Positions 11,500 to 21,000 of a stretch of 64,000 nt of DNA are shown here, one piece after another; the first letter of the stretch is position 1; every line of letters starts with the position of its first letter. The notes under the pieces are model-generated. The model was not told the DNA's origin and searched no databases. It saw nothing but the letters and a program-made list of their open reading frames with translations. The stretch spans positions 248,001-312,000 of the forward strand of contig JAQFVV010012435.1 of the NCBI GenBank assembly GCA_028023455.1. Direction: 5' to 3'. The position numbers and the translations under genes are program-made. This DNA is from Epiperipatus broadwayi. Its lineage: Eukaryota; Onychophora; Udeonychophora; Euonychophora; Peripatidae.

Positions 11500-13890
11500 G
11501 TCGCTGGTTTTTGATCTGGGGAAATATAAATATTGTAGATTTCTTGGGTTAAGGGTTCTTTTTAGCTTGCCTTTCCTGTAAATTATTGTGAAATCCAGAC
11601 TCCAAGATGATCGAGTAGAATAAAATATTTGCTGGCTCTTTTGAGCCAGAGATGGTGCTCTCAAATTCTTCCAGCATACCTATGAATAAATTTTCCAGCA
11701 ACTGCATGAAGGGAGGATGTGAAGAAACTTAAAACCTACCTGAAAAGAAATGCCACTGAAATTATGCGACTGTTTGATGCCTTTCCAGCCACTATCATTG
11801 ACATACGCTTCAAGTCCACCAAGAAAACAGTGATGGTAATAATTTAAAAAAAAAACTGCAGTATATGAACTTAATCTATAAATTTTAAGCTAGCTTTCCA
11901 CTAATAAAGAATGTTCTATCTAAATTATCAAAATTCTTTAATTTTAACCTATTGTAAAAGAAACTGTAAATTTGTGTAATTTTATATATATTGTTAAAAT
12001 CATTTCTGATCAACTGCTCTTTTAAAATCTGTCACTTACTTTAAAGTAACAAAAAGAAAAGCAAGTTTTACTTTAATTTTCTAAACTGCTGAAATCTTTT
12101 ATAAATCAAAAAGATTTCACCTTTTGCAATCACTAAATGTCTGAAATCTATTATTTTAAATTCCTACGGTTTTGCCTAACTTTAATATTTTGTTTAAATT
12201 CATTTTTTTTTGTTTAATATGTGATAATATGCTCATCTTTTGAGACAGTGAAACTAATTAATTAATTTATAAATGAGATAATTGTAATCTCCACTTTAAA
12301 CATTTTAAAAGCGCTATTTAGTTATTGAATCACTGTTTTGGAATTATAATATTGATAATAAACGACCGCTAACCGCTCATTGTTATCATGGTTATATATA
12401 TATTGTAATATTATAACATTTTGCAAGGTTTGCTTAGCCGGTTTAATATATTATGACTTTTAATATTTATTAGTTAGAAGGGGATGTACTGGCTAGAGAT
12501 GATAAAGTACATTTGTTAATGTTTGTATTAAGTCCAATCAAATATACTTTCCCTCCTTAATTATGAATATTTATATGCAGATTCAGGATCTTAACTAGAT
12601 TATTTATTATATAGTTTAAGTCCATTTTATTAGCATACTTATAATGCTAATTTTAAGAACTGGGTTGATTTAGTTTGAGTAATAGAAGCTATCTGTTTTA
12701 GGCGCAATTAATTATATGCATACTTATTGCTCTATATATATTGTGTGCATTGTGGGTGTGTCTTTATATAATACACTTATATGTGTTATGTTTTGCTGCA
12801 TCTTACATGGGATCACAGTAACAAACCACCCCATTATTTAGTTCGGGTTATGGCTATCTTTAGTAGAACTGGAGTATGCAGACCCAGAGTTTTCCTAAAG
12901 CCAATCCGAGTTCCTGAACTTATATGTTCATATATCAATAGCAGCAAACCGTCGGTCTCAGAGAAAACTGAGCATTTGATGCTGAAGCTCTTGAATAATC
13001 ACTCACTTGCACTGCAAGCTTATTCTTTAATATTTTATATAGCACCATAGCACATATATGTGAATCTAAGGGTAACCAATTCTTTTTCCCATATTAATTA
13101 ATCATTCAGCTTTAGAATGAAGCTTGAATCTGGGTTATCAGGTTGAATCTGCATGATATTCAGCTTATTTAGTTGCTCACTTAATTAGTATATGTAACAG
13201 CCATTTAAAGCTGTCTGTACTCATCATCTCTACTAAGCTATCAGCTTATAACTTAAGCAAACCAAAATCATAAGATGAGCATGTTAAATGATCAGGCATG
13301 ACTTATACAACTCACAAACACATGTATTGTAATATAGTAGAATGGGATCGATGGACTGATAACAATCCCATCCATTATAAAATGCTTGCCTGTATTGGAT
13401 ACCTTGTTGAATATTGTACAATCCTTGCCATTGTGACATTTTCTTTTATATTTGTGTTATTGTTTTAATAAGCCTTTTAAAATATAAACTGTTGCATATC
13501 TTTCTTGCTCAGGTTCTAGTTCAAATCAATCCACAGTATCTTATCCAATCCACAGAATATTATTAAATTTCACAGTCCATTACTCCAATTTCTTAATGAT
13601 TTTATATGCTATATGTGTATATCTCTGTAGTTAAGATTAATAGAGTGTTAAGTGCTGTATATCACCCATTTACCTTAAGTCTCATGTTTCACTCTGTCCT
13701 ATGTCGGTTTGCGGTTAAATGAGGACTGAGTGTAGCCTCAAAGATGTCACTCATAAGGGGTTAAATTTGGAGTATTGGTAGATGAGTTGAAGTTTGGTCG
13801 GATTAAAAGTCTCAACCACCTCACTCCGGTCAGCTTTGGTGTATTTTGCTTGGGCTCTGGATTTTGTTGCATGAGTGTACAAATCTGACC
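11500..13890 (+). repeat. Old interspersed repeat G, copy 1
   Basis: Scattered blocks match, in the same order, the stretch 34450-36750. Examples are AAGAACTGG(G)TTG near 12655 against GAGAACTGGATTG near 35501, and GTGTATTTTGC followed by GATTTTGTTRCATG near 13838-13875 against 36678-36720. Identity is low, so both are ancient. No protein domain was recognised apart from a short unexplained open frame at 11710-11847. The element type is unknown. Confidence 0.4.
11710..11847 (+). CDS. Short unexplained open frame, possible exon or remnant
   Basis: Forty-five codons between two stops include TYLKRNATEIMRLFDAF and a basic RFKSTKKTVM end. Base composition is less AT-rich than the surroundings. 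A GTAATA directly after the TVM codons could be a splice donor. I saw no convincing acceptor upstream and I do not recognise the protein. It lies inside the old repeat G, so an ancient transposon protein is as likely as a host exon. Confidence 0.15.
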   Translation, partial: REDVKKLKTYLKRNATEIMRLFDAFPATIIDIRFKSTKKTVMVII

Positions 13891-13892
13891 AT

Positions 13893-14118
13893 TACATTAT
13901 ATACCTATATCAATATATGTAATATATAGTGTATATGAGCAATATTTATCTTTTCAGCATATATGTGTTCAAGTGTATCAGTGATATAAGATAGAGTGAT
14001 GAGCTATGGGTAGTGTGAAAGTCTGTGCTCATATATCAAAACTGGATATATAAAGCCTTTATAAACTAATCACACATGATTACATAACACAACATGAACA
14101 TAACTGCATTATCGTGAA
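13893..14118 (-). repeat. Family B fragment, first unit of a local duplication
   Basis: The first half matches the family B terminus (TATATGTAATATATAG, then AGTCTGTGCTCATAT on its far side, with an internal deletion). The second half ends in CATAACTGCATTATCGTGAAA. The whole unit is repeated in direct orientation at 14294-14557, separated by a copy of the 10752 repeat. Confidence 0.7.
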
Positions 14119-14293
14119 AGAGATATCTGTTCTACAGTTTTAAAAATGATAAACTTGGCATCTCAAAATAAAAATTGACTGTAGTGTTTTCACCCATTGA
14201 ACAACTCAATCTTCAAATATATTCTATGGAGAAGGATCTTTTTCAATACAAAATAAATCCATTTAAAATTATTAATAACTGAAATACAGGCTT
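14119..14293 (+). repeat. Second copy of the 10752-10930 repeat
   Basis: This aligns over its length with 10752-10930 with few differences. A small deletion in the AACAACACTCAATC region is among them. It is sandwiched between the two units of the local duplication, which suggests that it and the family B fragment move or duplicate as one block. Confidence 0.8.
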
Positions 14294-14557
14294 ATTATAT
14301 ACCTGTATCAATATATGTAATATATAGGGTATATGAGCATTATTTATCTTTTTGACATATATGTGTTGAAGGGTATCAGTGATATAAGATAGAATGATGA
14401 GCTATGGGTGGTGTGAAAGTCTGTGCTCATATACCCTATATATTAAAATTATTAACTAAATTTCAAGAATATATCAAAACTGTATATGTAAACCCTTTAT
14501 AAACTAATCATACATGATTACATAACACAACATGGACATAACTGCATTATCGTGAAA
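14294..14557 (-). repeat. Family B fragment, second unit of the duplication
   Basis: This direct repeat of 13893-14118 carries about 40 extra bases, including a second ATACCCTATATATTA that closes a small palindrome with the AATATATAGGGTATATGAG near 14317. Both units end with the same CATAACTGCATTATCGTGAAA. Confidence 0.75.
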
Positions 14558-16389
14558 CTTATCTTTCCTCTAATAATGTGCTTCTTCTTAAATTATGGAC
14601 TTTTCTTTGGTCCATTAAATGCATAGTAAACTTAGTTTGGTTAACTATTTTTCAATTTATCTGTAAAACAAATAACTTTTGTTAAAAGGTGTTCAAACGA
14701 TATACAAATCACTGCACAGAAAGATATGCATACCATGTTTACCAAATTGCCAATATGATCTGTTGTTATATTTTTCTTCCAAATATTATTACATCTATTT
14801 GTAATCAATTTTCAGATTTGGTTTTAGTTATGTGTAACTGAAAATAAAGTCGATTATCAATTTAAATAAGTGGCCTTAAACAATATATATATATATATTA
14901 TGATGATGTCATAAATTTACTTTAAAAAATAAAAAACAAAGCTTACTTTCAAAGTCATCTTTAGTGCTCATCTGCGCACATAATATGAAGAACTTATCCC
15001 CACTTTTTTCTGGATATAAAGCTTAAATAATCAAATAGAAATATATGAATGCAGAGATAAATGTAGGTATTGCCCAGTATATTTCCAAACAAGATGTTTC
15101 TAGAGAAGTGAATTTTTGATGCATCATAAAAAAAGTTTTTCCAATATATCAGGCTTCAGTTTCAGTACCATTTGGGTCCAGTGTTTTCCCATATCAAGGA
15201 CCTTCTGGAACCTTTAGAGCTGACCCTACTTTCTCTGACAAAAGTTTAAATCCTTTTCAAAACATATAAAATTAAATGTATTTTATATTTATTAAATAAA
15301 AATACTTTTCAAATTATCAAAAACAATCTGAAAAATAATATTTTAACAATTGCTTTTGCTTGACAAATAAAATGTAAATAAATACCACCATTTTGTACAA
15401 ACTGAGTTCTCAATTTAGCCTTTGAACTACATAACTTTTTTTTTGATAACTTTTACCATCTATTAATTAAACTAAAAATTAAAATATATAGTCTTTTATG
15501 ATCATTTGGAAGTATTTACTATACAATTGTAATACAAGTATCAATATATAGATCATTCAAATGAACCCGAGGAAATCATAAACAGTTAATTTAACCAGAA
15601 GTGCTATTCTGAGGTAACATAGAATTTTCCAGAAAAAGGTAATGAAACTATAATTCACCTTTACAGGCAGATCTATTAACATTTGGATATTTTTTCCATA
15701 ACCAGTATAAAGCAAGTTTCATCACACTTGAAATAACATTTTTACTGTTGAAAGTAATGATGGAATTTAAAAAATATGGACAAAATCAATATAATTGATA
15801 CTTTAAAACTATTGCTAACAGAATCCAAACAATTTCTTATTTTTTAACTGATTTAACAACATAAAATTGAATTTTTCAAAAGGTATATCCCATAAGGATA
15901 CCAAAAGCAGTTCATTCCAGATAGTACCAAAACCAGCATTGTTTTATATATGACAAAGTGCAAAAATTGATGATAAATTTCTAAAAATAATTATAAAAAC
16001 AAACATATAAAAACATAATTGTACTAAATCTAATTTTAAAAAAAGTCATTTTTATATAGATTATCTGAACCAAAAAGCAACTTTAAAAGGATCACCATTA
16101 TTATTGCTAATGAGAACGTCAATTTTAAATTTTACATTTTTAAGATTACATTTGGAAATTGACAGATCAAGAAAATATATTCTTGGATTATATATACAAA
16201 TTTCTTTTTCACAACATTTTCCTAATCTGAGCTTAATAAAATCAATAGATATTGAAAAACATGATTTATCCTTTTTCTTTTAAAAAATTAAAACTCTAAA
16301 GTCAAATCATCAATAGTAAAGTGATTAACCAAAATTTGCTTATTAAAGGGATTTGAACCCAGACTTTCAAGCTTCCTTTAGTCATCCAC
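14558..16389. other. AT-rich sequence, little recognised
   Basis: No LINE protein or clear repeat was recognised. At 16335-16375 the minus strand has CTGGGTTCAAATCCC, a B-box-like motif with a weak A-box candidate upstream; it may be a decayed tRNA-SINE. A (TA)n tract lies near 14884-14900. Confidence 0.35.
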
Positions 16390-16632
16390 TTCATCTTATA
16401 CAACCAACATACATGACCATATACATGTGAAAAGAATAAATGATCTCCAATATATATATATTTCGTGCTGACCCAGCATTCATAAGTTGGTCCAGATCAT
16501 CATATCCCACACACATATATAATCAGTCCTCAGTTTATATTAAGATAGCAAATCTTCAAACTTTAATAGGCAGGCTTCAGTCTTCTTCACTTTCCAACTC
16601 TTCAGCCATCCATATCCTTAAAAACCTGATAT
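16390..16632 (+). mobile_element. Family B repeat, internal part
   Basis: This matches the middle of the long family B copies. Landmarks are TTCGTGCTGACCCAGC, TTGGTCCAGAT, TATTAAGATAGC and CAACTCTTCAGCCATCCAT. These occur in the same order at 44900-45180 and, inverted, at 59270-59480. It has no protein and begins and ends without visible target duplications. Confidence 0.7.
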
Positions 16633-16894
16633 GGCTCATACAAATATCATTTTTAAAATTTTGGGCTAAATGCAAAACTATGTCATTTTTAAAAGCTGTA
16701 TAAACTTAACAATGATGAAAAATTATTTTATAAAAATAATGTTGCCATGAATCATGTCAATATTTGAGAATCATCTATCTTTAGAACAGATTAGATTTGG
16801 GTCAGGGTGAAGCTTCTATGAATAAATTCTATTTAAAAATTTTTTCACTGTTATATAACCTTTCCAAATGTCTAAAACCACTTCCTCTAATATT

Positions 16895-16965
16895 GCATTA
16901 CTTTATTTATTTTTTGACCAGTTTCAATTGATTAGCTTCTTCAGATCTAAAAAATAACAAGTGTA
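16895..16965 (-). ncRNA. Hammerhead-like motif
   Basis: On the minus strand the order is CTGAAGA (16938-16944), 12 bases, GAAACTGGTC (16916-16925). This fits a minimal hammerhead: the A-U and C-G pairs of a two-base-pair stem III close a UG loop before the GUC cleavage triplet. The flanks TTATTTTTT and AAAAAATAA can pair as part of stem I. Stem II (AGCT..AATT) pairs poorly. Penelope-like elements are known to carry minimal hammerheads in their terminal repeats, but no other PLE feature is recognisable here. Confidence 0.35.
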
Positions 16966-19248
16966 TTATAATTATCTATTACATAATTGTACAATAACTT
17001 TATCTAATGTATGTATACATATTTATTTTTATTTAAAAATACTCTGAATAGACAATAAATTATATATTCAATGTAATTCAGTATAAACCATGCTTTGTGT
17101 ATTTAAAAGAAAAGATTATTACTTATAATATCCTGCAATGCTAAGCAGGTTTTTTTACTATTTGGAGTCATATTTGCAGCATAAGTAGTCTACTGATGGT
17201 ACTCTTATCTATTCTCAAGTATTTAAATAAACAATTTTTGACAGGCTAATAATGGAAGACTTCTTTTTAAACTTGTGCTACTTGTCATTTCATTCAGAAC
17301 ATATAATTCTAACTTTTTTTGGGTCAAAGGCATGGCCATGCTTGAATTCATGTTCTAAAAAGATTGATTTAACATCAGAGTTGGCCTTAGCATCATAATA
17401 TTGATATTATAGTGTGCTACTTTAGTTCCAATATTTGGACTGTGACTCCCCAAAGTTAACAGCATTGCAAGCTGAATTGTTGTACTCAATCTTATATATG
17501 ACATGTAAGGCCTGTTTTGGAATAGCCTGTTCTTGGTGTTTTTATGAGTGAATTTACAAAAGGAGGGGTATTGAAACTAACATTGCATGTGTCTGAGCAA
17601 ATATTATACAGACTATGGGATAATCTTGGAATGCATGGTGGGCTAATCCAGGGTCTCATATCAAGTTGTGATGGTTTGTGTCTAAAAATATCTTTATCTA
17701 TATAGAGAGAGATATGCCTATATAAATGAATTTATGTAAAAAGGATAAGATGATACATTCTTATCTTTTCAAAAGTTTTATCGTATTCTTGGTATTGAGA
17801 GTATTTCATTTACTTAATAAACCAGTGTGGAGTGTTAATCTAGTTATTATATAATATTAACCACTGGGAAAAGTTTATATATATATATATATTGAGACAG
17901 TTATGTGTCTTATGGTGTACAACAATATAATAGTGTGTGTGCACACACATATATATATATAAACTTGAAAGGAAAAGTAGAAATAAACACAAACACATTT
18001 TTTTAAATAGATATTTTCTATATTACACTGAAATAACAGTTAAGGATTAAATAATTTTGAATTTATAATTTTTTTTATTATAAATTAAACATTTAAAAAG
18101 GTCTAATTCATATTTTATTAATTATAATTTTGAAATTAAAATGTTACTGGCAATTATAAAATTATATTGAGGCTAAACTACACAGGGCTTTTTAAATATG
18201 TTTCTCTTAATAGACTTTGTTAAAACTAAATATATATATATTAAAAAAATCCATTAATTAATGACATTAATCCTTTTTTCTTTTCATATTAATAAATACC
18301 TAAAACAACATATTAATAATAAAAAAACAGAAAGCATAGATTATTCATTCATATTTAAAGCAATCATTTGGTTTCTCTTCAGATTCAGGATTTTTGTATA
18401 ACATCACTTCCAAGTTCTCAAATATGTAACCATGTGCTTAATATACAGATTTTTTTTTTTTTACAAAAATATTTCTTTTTCATATAATTAATTGATTTGG
18501 AAATCCAGTGAATGATCTTCAAGCATAAAGTAAAAACTAAATAACAGTATGATTTTATTGTGTTGAACAGATCAAAAATCATAAAATCATATGTTTGGGC
18601 TTCGCAGTCAACCACCATTATGTAATAAATCGAGATAACATATTCATCTGATTGGATTGTCATTCTATAATAGAAATATTTTACTCTTTGACTATTCATC
18701 ATTTTTGAAATATACCTAAAAACATAATGATATATTAGTTACCTTTCCCTAGCAATAATCATCATCATTTAATTCCTGTTTCAGAAAATTAGCTTCTATT
18801 GATTCCTGAGATTAATGCTTTTTCTAATCTGAAACACTACAGTTTAGCATTCTAAAAGACCTATCTTTATTTTATTTAAGTACTATTAAATCAAGAATTA
18901 AAGATACTAAATCAAAATGTAAACTATCACTTCAATGCTTAAACATCATAGAACCATTTAAGTTGCTAACAATTTAATTATCTATTTCTAGCTCTTAAGA
19001 ATTTTGATCCAGTTTCCATATTTTTAGAGATAAGAAGCTGATTGGTGTCACAATCACATCTCATTTATATTCATATTTAATTTACTATGCCTACAATATT
19101 GTTAAAATTTCAAAATCAACTGTATAGTAGTTGCTACTGGATTTGGTACAACGATAAGAGATCACAGAATCTGAATTCCAAAGAGAGGGTGAAGTCTATT
19201 GCTTCCGGTGATTGAACTGTTTTTTAAATTTTTAACCAATAAAACTAT
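16966..19248. other. AT-rich sequence with one TA hairpin
   Basis: A hairpin-prone segment lies at about 17870-17970: AAGTTTATATATATATAT on the left is complementary to ATATATATATAAACTT on the right, with a TGTGTGCACACACA palindrome inside. No coding remnant or tRNA-like promoter was recognised in the rest. Confidence 0.4.
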
Positions 19249-19339
19249 TGTATTTTTATATTGGACTATTTCCATCATCTAATATGTGTGTTGAATGTCT
19301 TTAGAAAAGTTTAATTTTATTTAAATATTCCAAATGCAT

Positions 19340-19490
19340 TCAACTGTTAGTAATATCACAGCAAACAGGTTAGTATATGCACCAACTGTTAGTAATACCA
19401 CAGCAAACAACTGTTAGTAATATCACAGCAAACAGGTTAGTATATGCACTAACTGTTAGTAATATCACAACAAACAGGTTATTATACACA
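19340..19490 (-). repeat. Tandem 42-bp units in the PLE left arm
   Basis: Four tandem units start with (C/T)AACTGTTAGTAATA; three are about 42 bp and the second is cut to about 25 bp. They lie just outside the hammerhead-like motif. The right arm has one copy of the unit, at about 20387-20425. The copy-number difference shows that one arm expanded or contracted after, or during, formation of the pair. Confidence 0.85.
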
Positions 19491-19494
19491 CAAT

Positions 19495-19528
19495 GTTTCG
19501 AGAGGTGTTTTTCTCCCCTCTTCTTCAG
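19495..19528 (-). ncRNA. Hammerhead-like motif of PLE left arm
   Basis: On the minus strand the motif is CTGAAGA, then AGAGG..CCTCT that can form stem II, then CGAAAC. Motif order, spacing and stem II are as in hammerhead ribozymes of Penelope-like elements. The next bases, ATTGTG, put a G where a cleavable triplet needs A, C or U, so self-cleavage is doubtful. The equivalent in the right arm (20343-20376) keeps the same core, which supports this being part of the element. Confidence 0.4.
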
Positions 19529-19561
19529 GTGTTTCTGGCCTGACCAGTGACAGTACTAGCA

Positions 19562-19640
19562 TGGGATTCGAACCTGGGTCCTTAGATTCTTGATTATTGA
19601 ATTTTAAGGTAACGCTCTAACCAACTGAGCCATCCTGCCA
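19562..19640 (-). other. tRNA-like segment in PLE left arm
   Basis: On the minus strand it starts TGGCAGGATGGCTCAGTTGG and continues TTAGAGC, an excellent A box and D arm. AGGTTCGAATCCC follows, an excellent B box. Between them is AATTCAATAATCAAGAATC, which cannot form a normal anticodon arm, and the acceptor stem does not close. It is therefore tRNA-derived rather than a working tRNA. The right arm carries the same segment at 20233-20312, so it belongs to the element and is not a chance insertion. Confidence 0.65.
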
Positions 19641-19670
19641 AAGGCAACAGTATATAGTAATTTCATATAC

Positions 19671-20000
19671 TTATCTATGAGGTTCCTCCTGATTTCGCCA
19701 CTTTTTTCTCAGAGCAAAGTTGATTAGTGATTTCCATACATTTTGTATAGTCACACTAGGTTGGCTTATGGGATTTTTTGCCATTGTCATGTGAGCAGCT
19801 TCTTTAAATTTTCTTCTTTGTATCTTTTCTTCTTTATCCAATATTTTTGTATTTTCCCAATCGAACGTATGTTCATTGGTCCATACATGGTCTGCTACCT
19901 TAGACACATCTGTTTTCTCTCTTCTAATCATCAGTTTATGTTCTTGCAAGCACTTTTGAATGGGGTGGCTAGTCTCACCAATATATGTTCTTCCACATTC
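19671..20000 (-). pseudogene. PLE GIY-YIG endonuclease, C-terminal end (left arm)
   Basis: Read inward from the centre on the minus strand, the frame starts CGRTYIGETSHPIQKCLQEH, which is the YIG half of the GIY-YIG nuclease with its CxxxYIGET block. The ADHVWTNEHTFDWENT block follows, containing the conserved H of the domain. It ends with an NPISQPSV..VWKSLINF tail and a stop. In Penelope-like elements this domain is fused downstream of the reverse transcriptase and nicks the target DNA. Here everything before the YIG motif is missing, so only about 110 codons of a protein usually many times longer remain. There is no start codon of its own. Confidence 0.85.
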
Positions 20001-20202
20001 AAATACGTTCGATTGGGAAAATATAAAAATATTGGATAACGAAGAAAAGATACAAAGAAGAAAATTTAAAAAAGCTGCTCACATGACAATGGCAAAAAAC
20101 CCCATAAGCCAACCTAGTGTGACTATACATAATGTATGGAAACCACTAATCAACTTTGCTCAGAGGAAAAAGTGGCGAAATCAGGAGGAACCTCATAGAT
20201 AA
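20001..20202 (+). pseudogene. PLE GIY-YIG endonuclease, C-terminal end (right arm)
   Basis: The plus strand repeats the last part of the left-arm protein: TFDWENIKILDNEEKIQ, then a KKAAHMTMAKNPISQPSV block, and the same stop after EEPHR. It starts at the DW block, so it lacks the YIG motif and the earlier half of the nuclease that the left arm still has. Several amino-acid differences between the arms (IQNVWKS against IHNVWKP, for example) show that the two copies have diverged. The junction with the left arm is at about 20001. Confidence 0.85.
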
Positions 20203-20232
20203 GTATATGAAATTACTACATATTGTTGCCTT

Positions 20233-20312
20233 TGGCAGGATGGCTCAGTTGGTTAGAGCGTTACCTTAAAATTCAATAATCAAGAATCTAAGGACTCAGG
20301 TTTGAATCCCAT
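20233..20312 (+). other. tRNA-like segment in PLE right arm
   Basis: This is the counterpart of 19562-19640 with the same A-box/D-arm sequence. The B box has changed to AGGTTTGAATCCC. Placement is identical relative to the end of the endonuclease frame, about 30 bp after the stop. It is therefore an integral 3' module of this element. Confidence 0.65.
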
Positions 20313-20342
20313 GCTAGTACCCACTGGTCAGGCCAGCAACAG

Positions 20343-20376
20343 CTGAAGAAGAGGGGAGAAAAATACCTCTTGAAAC
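20343..20376 (+). ncRNA. Hammerhead-like motif of PLE right arm
   Basis: CTGAAGA is followed by AGAGG..CCTCT and TGAAAC, then GTTGTG. It is the same core as the left arm, with C-to-T before GAAAC. The triplet after the short stem III would be GUG, which is not cleavable, as in the left arm. Both copies agree, so either the ancestor was already inactive or the true structure differs from this model. Confidence 0.4.
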
Positions 20377-20494
20377 GTTGTGTGTATACTTACCTGTTTG
20401 CTGTGATATTACTAACCGTTGAATGCATTTGGAATATTTAAATAAAATTAAACTTTTCTAAAGACATTCATCACACATATTAGATGGTGGAAAT

Positions 20495-20972
20495 CATCAT
20501 CATTATCAACCATTATCAATCCACTGCAGGATGAAGGTCTCTCCAAGTTTAATCCATCTTCTCCGATCTTTAGCTTCTCTTCTCCACATCACCCCTACAC
20601 ATTTTCTTATTTCATCCATCTATCTTACATGTGGTTCTGGGTCTTTTACAATCTCTTGGAATCCAGTTTAAAATTTCAATTGTCCATCTATTATCATCTC
20701 TTCTAGCAATATGTCCAGCCCAACTCCACTTCAATCTTTTAATTTTTTCAATGAGGTCAGTAACACCTGTTTGTTCTCTTACCCATACATTGCGTTTTCG
20801 ATCTCTTCTTGTTACTCCCAACATACATCTCTCCATACTTCTTTGAGTGGTCTGAAGTCTCTGTATTGATCTTCTATTAAGTGTCCAAGTCTCAGATCCA
20901 TAAGTAAGAACTGGTAAAACACATTTGTTAAAAACCTTTCTTTTCAAACACATGCCTGATAAGGCAGAATGA
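20495..20972 (-). mobile_element. 5'-truncated RTE LINE inserted in the PLE right arm
   Basis: The copy is flanked by the 11-bp duplication ATGGTGGAAAT (20484-20494 and 20973-20983). On the minus strand it encodes the RTE C-terminus from MCLKRKVFNKCVLP through LTYGSETWTLN, GVTRRDRKRNVW, WSWAGHIARRDDNRW and IPRDCKRPR, then a frameshift or deletion relative to the copy at 24589. It ends in the untranslated tail and (GAT)n. Removing it restores continuity of the PLE arm (TAGATGGTGGAAATAGTCC). It is therefore younger than the PLE pair. Confidence 0.9.
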
Positions 20973-21000
20973 ATGGTGGAAATAGTCCAATATAAAAATA

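Larger units (their letters stand above)
19249..21000. mobile_element. Head-to-head inverted pair of Penelope-like element 3' ends
   Basis: The left arm (19249 to about 20000) and right arm (about 20001-21000, minus the RTE insertion at 20495-20972) are inverted copies of each other. Going outward from the centre, each arm holds GIY-YIG endonuclease coding sequence, a tRNA-like segment, a CTGAAGA..GAAAC motif, a 42-bp unit and a shared outer flank (TTTTTATATTGGACT on the left). Such inverted, 5'-truncated pairs are known for Penelope-like elements. The left arm reaches further into the endonuclease than the right. It also carries four copies of the 42-bp unit against one on the right. Neither arm has reverse transcriptase sequence. 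Confidence 0.8.

Noticed and set aside
16440-16703. Plus-strand 87-codon frame as a possible gene
   Set aside because: Lies over a family B repeat; related copies are not open in the same frame.
19562-19640. A functional tRNA gene
   Set aside because: A and B boxes are excellent, but no anticodon stem, no closed acceptor stem and an oversized middle; duplicated within a retroelement.
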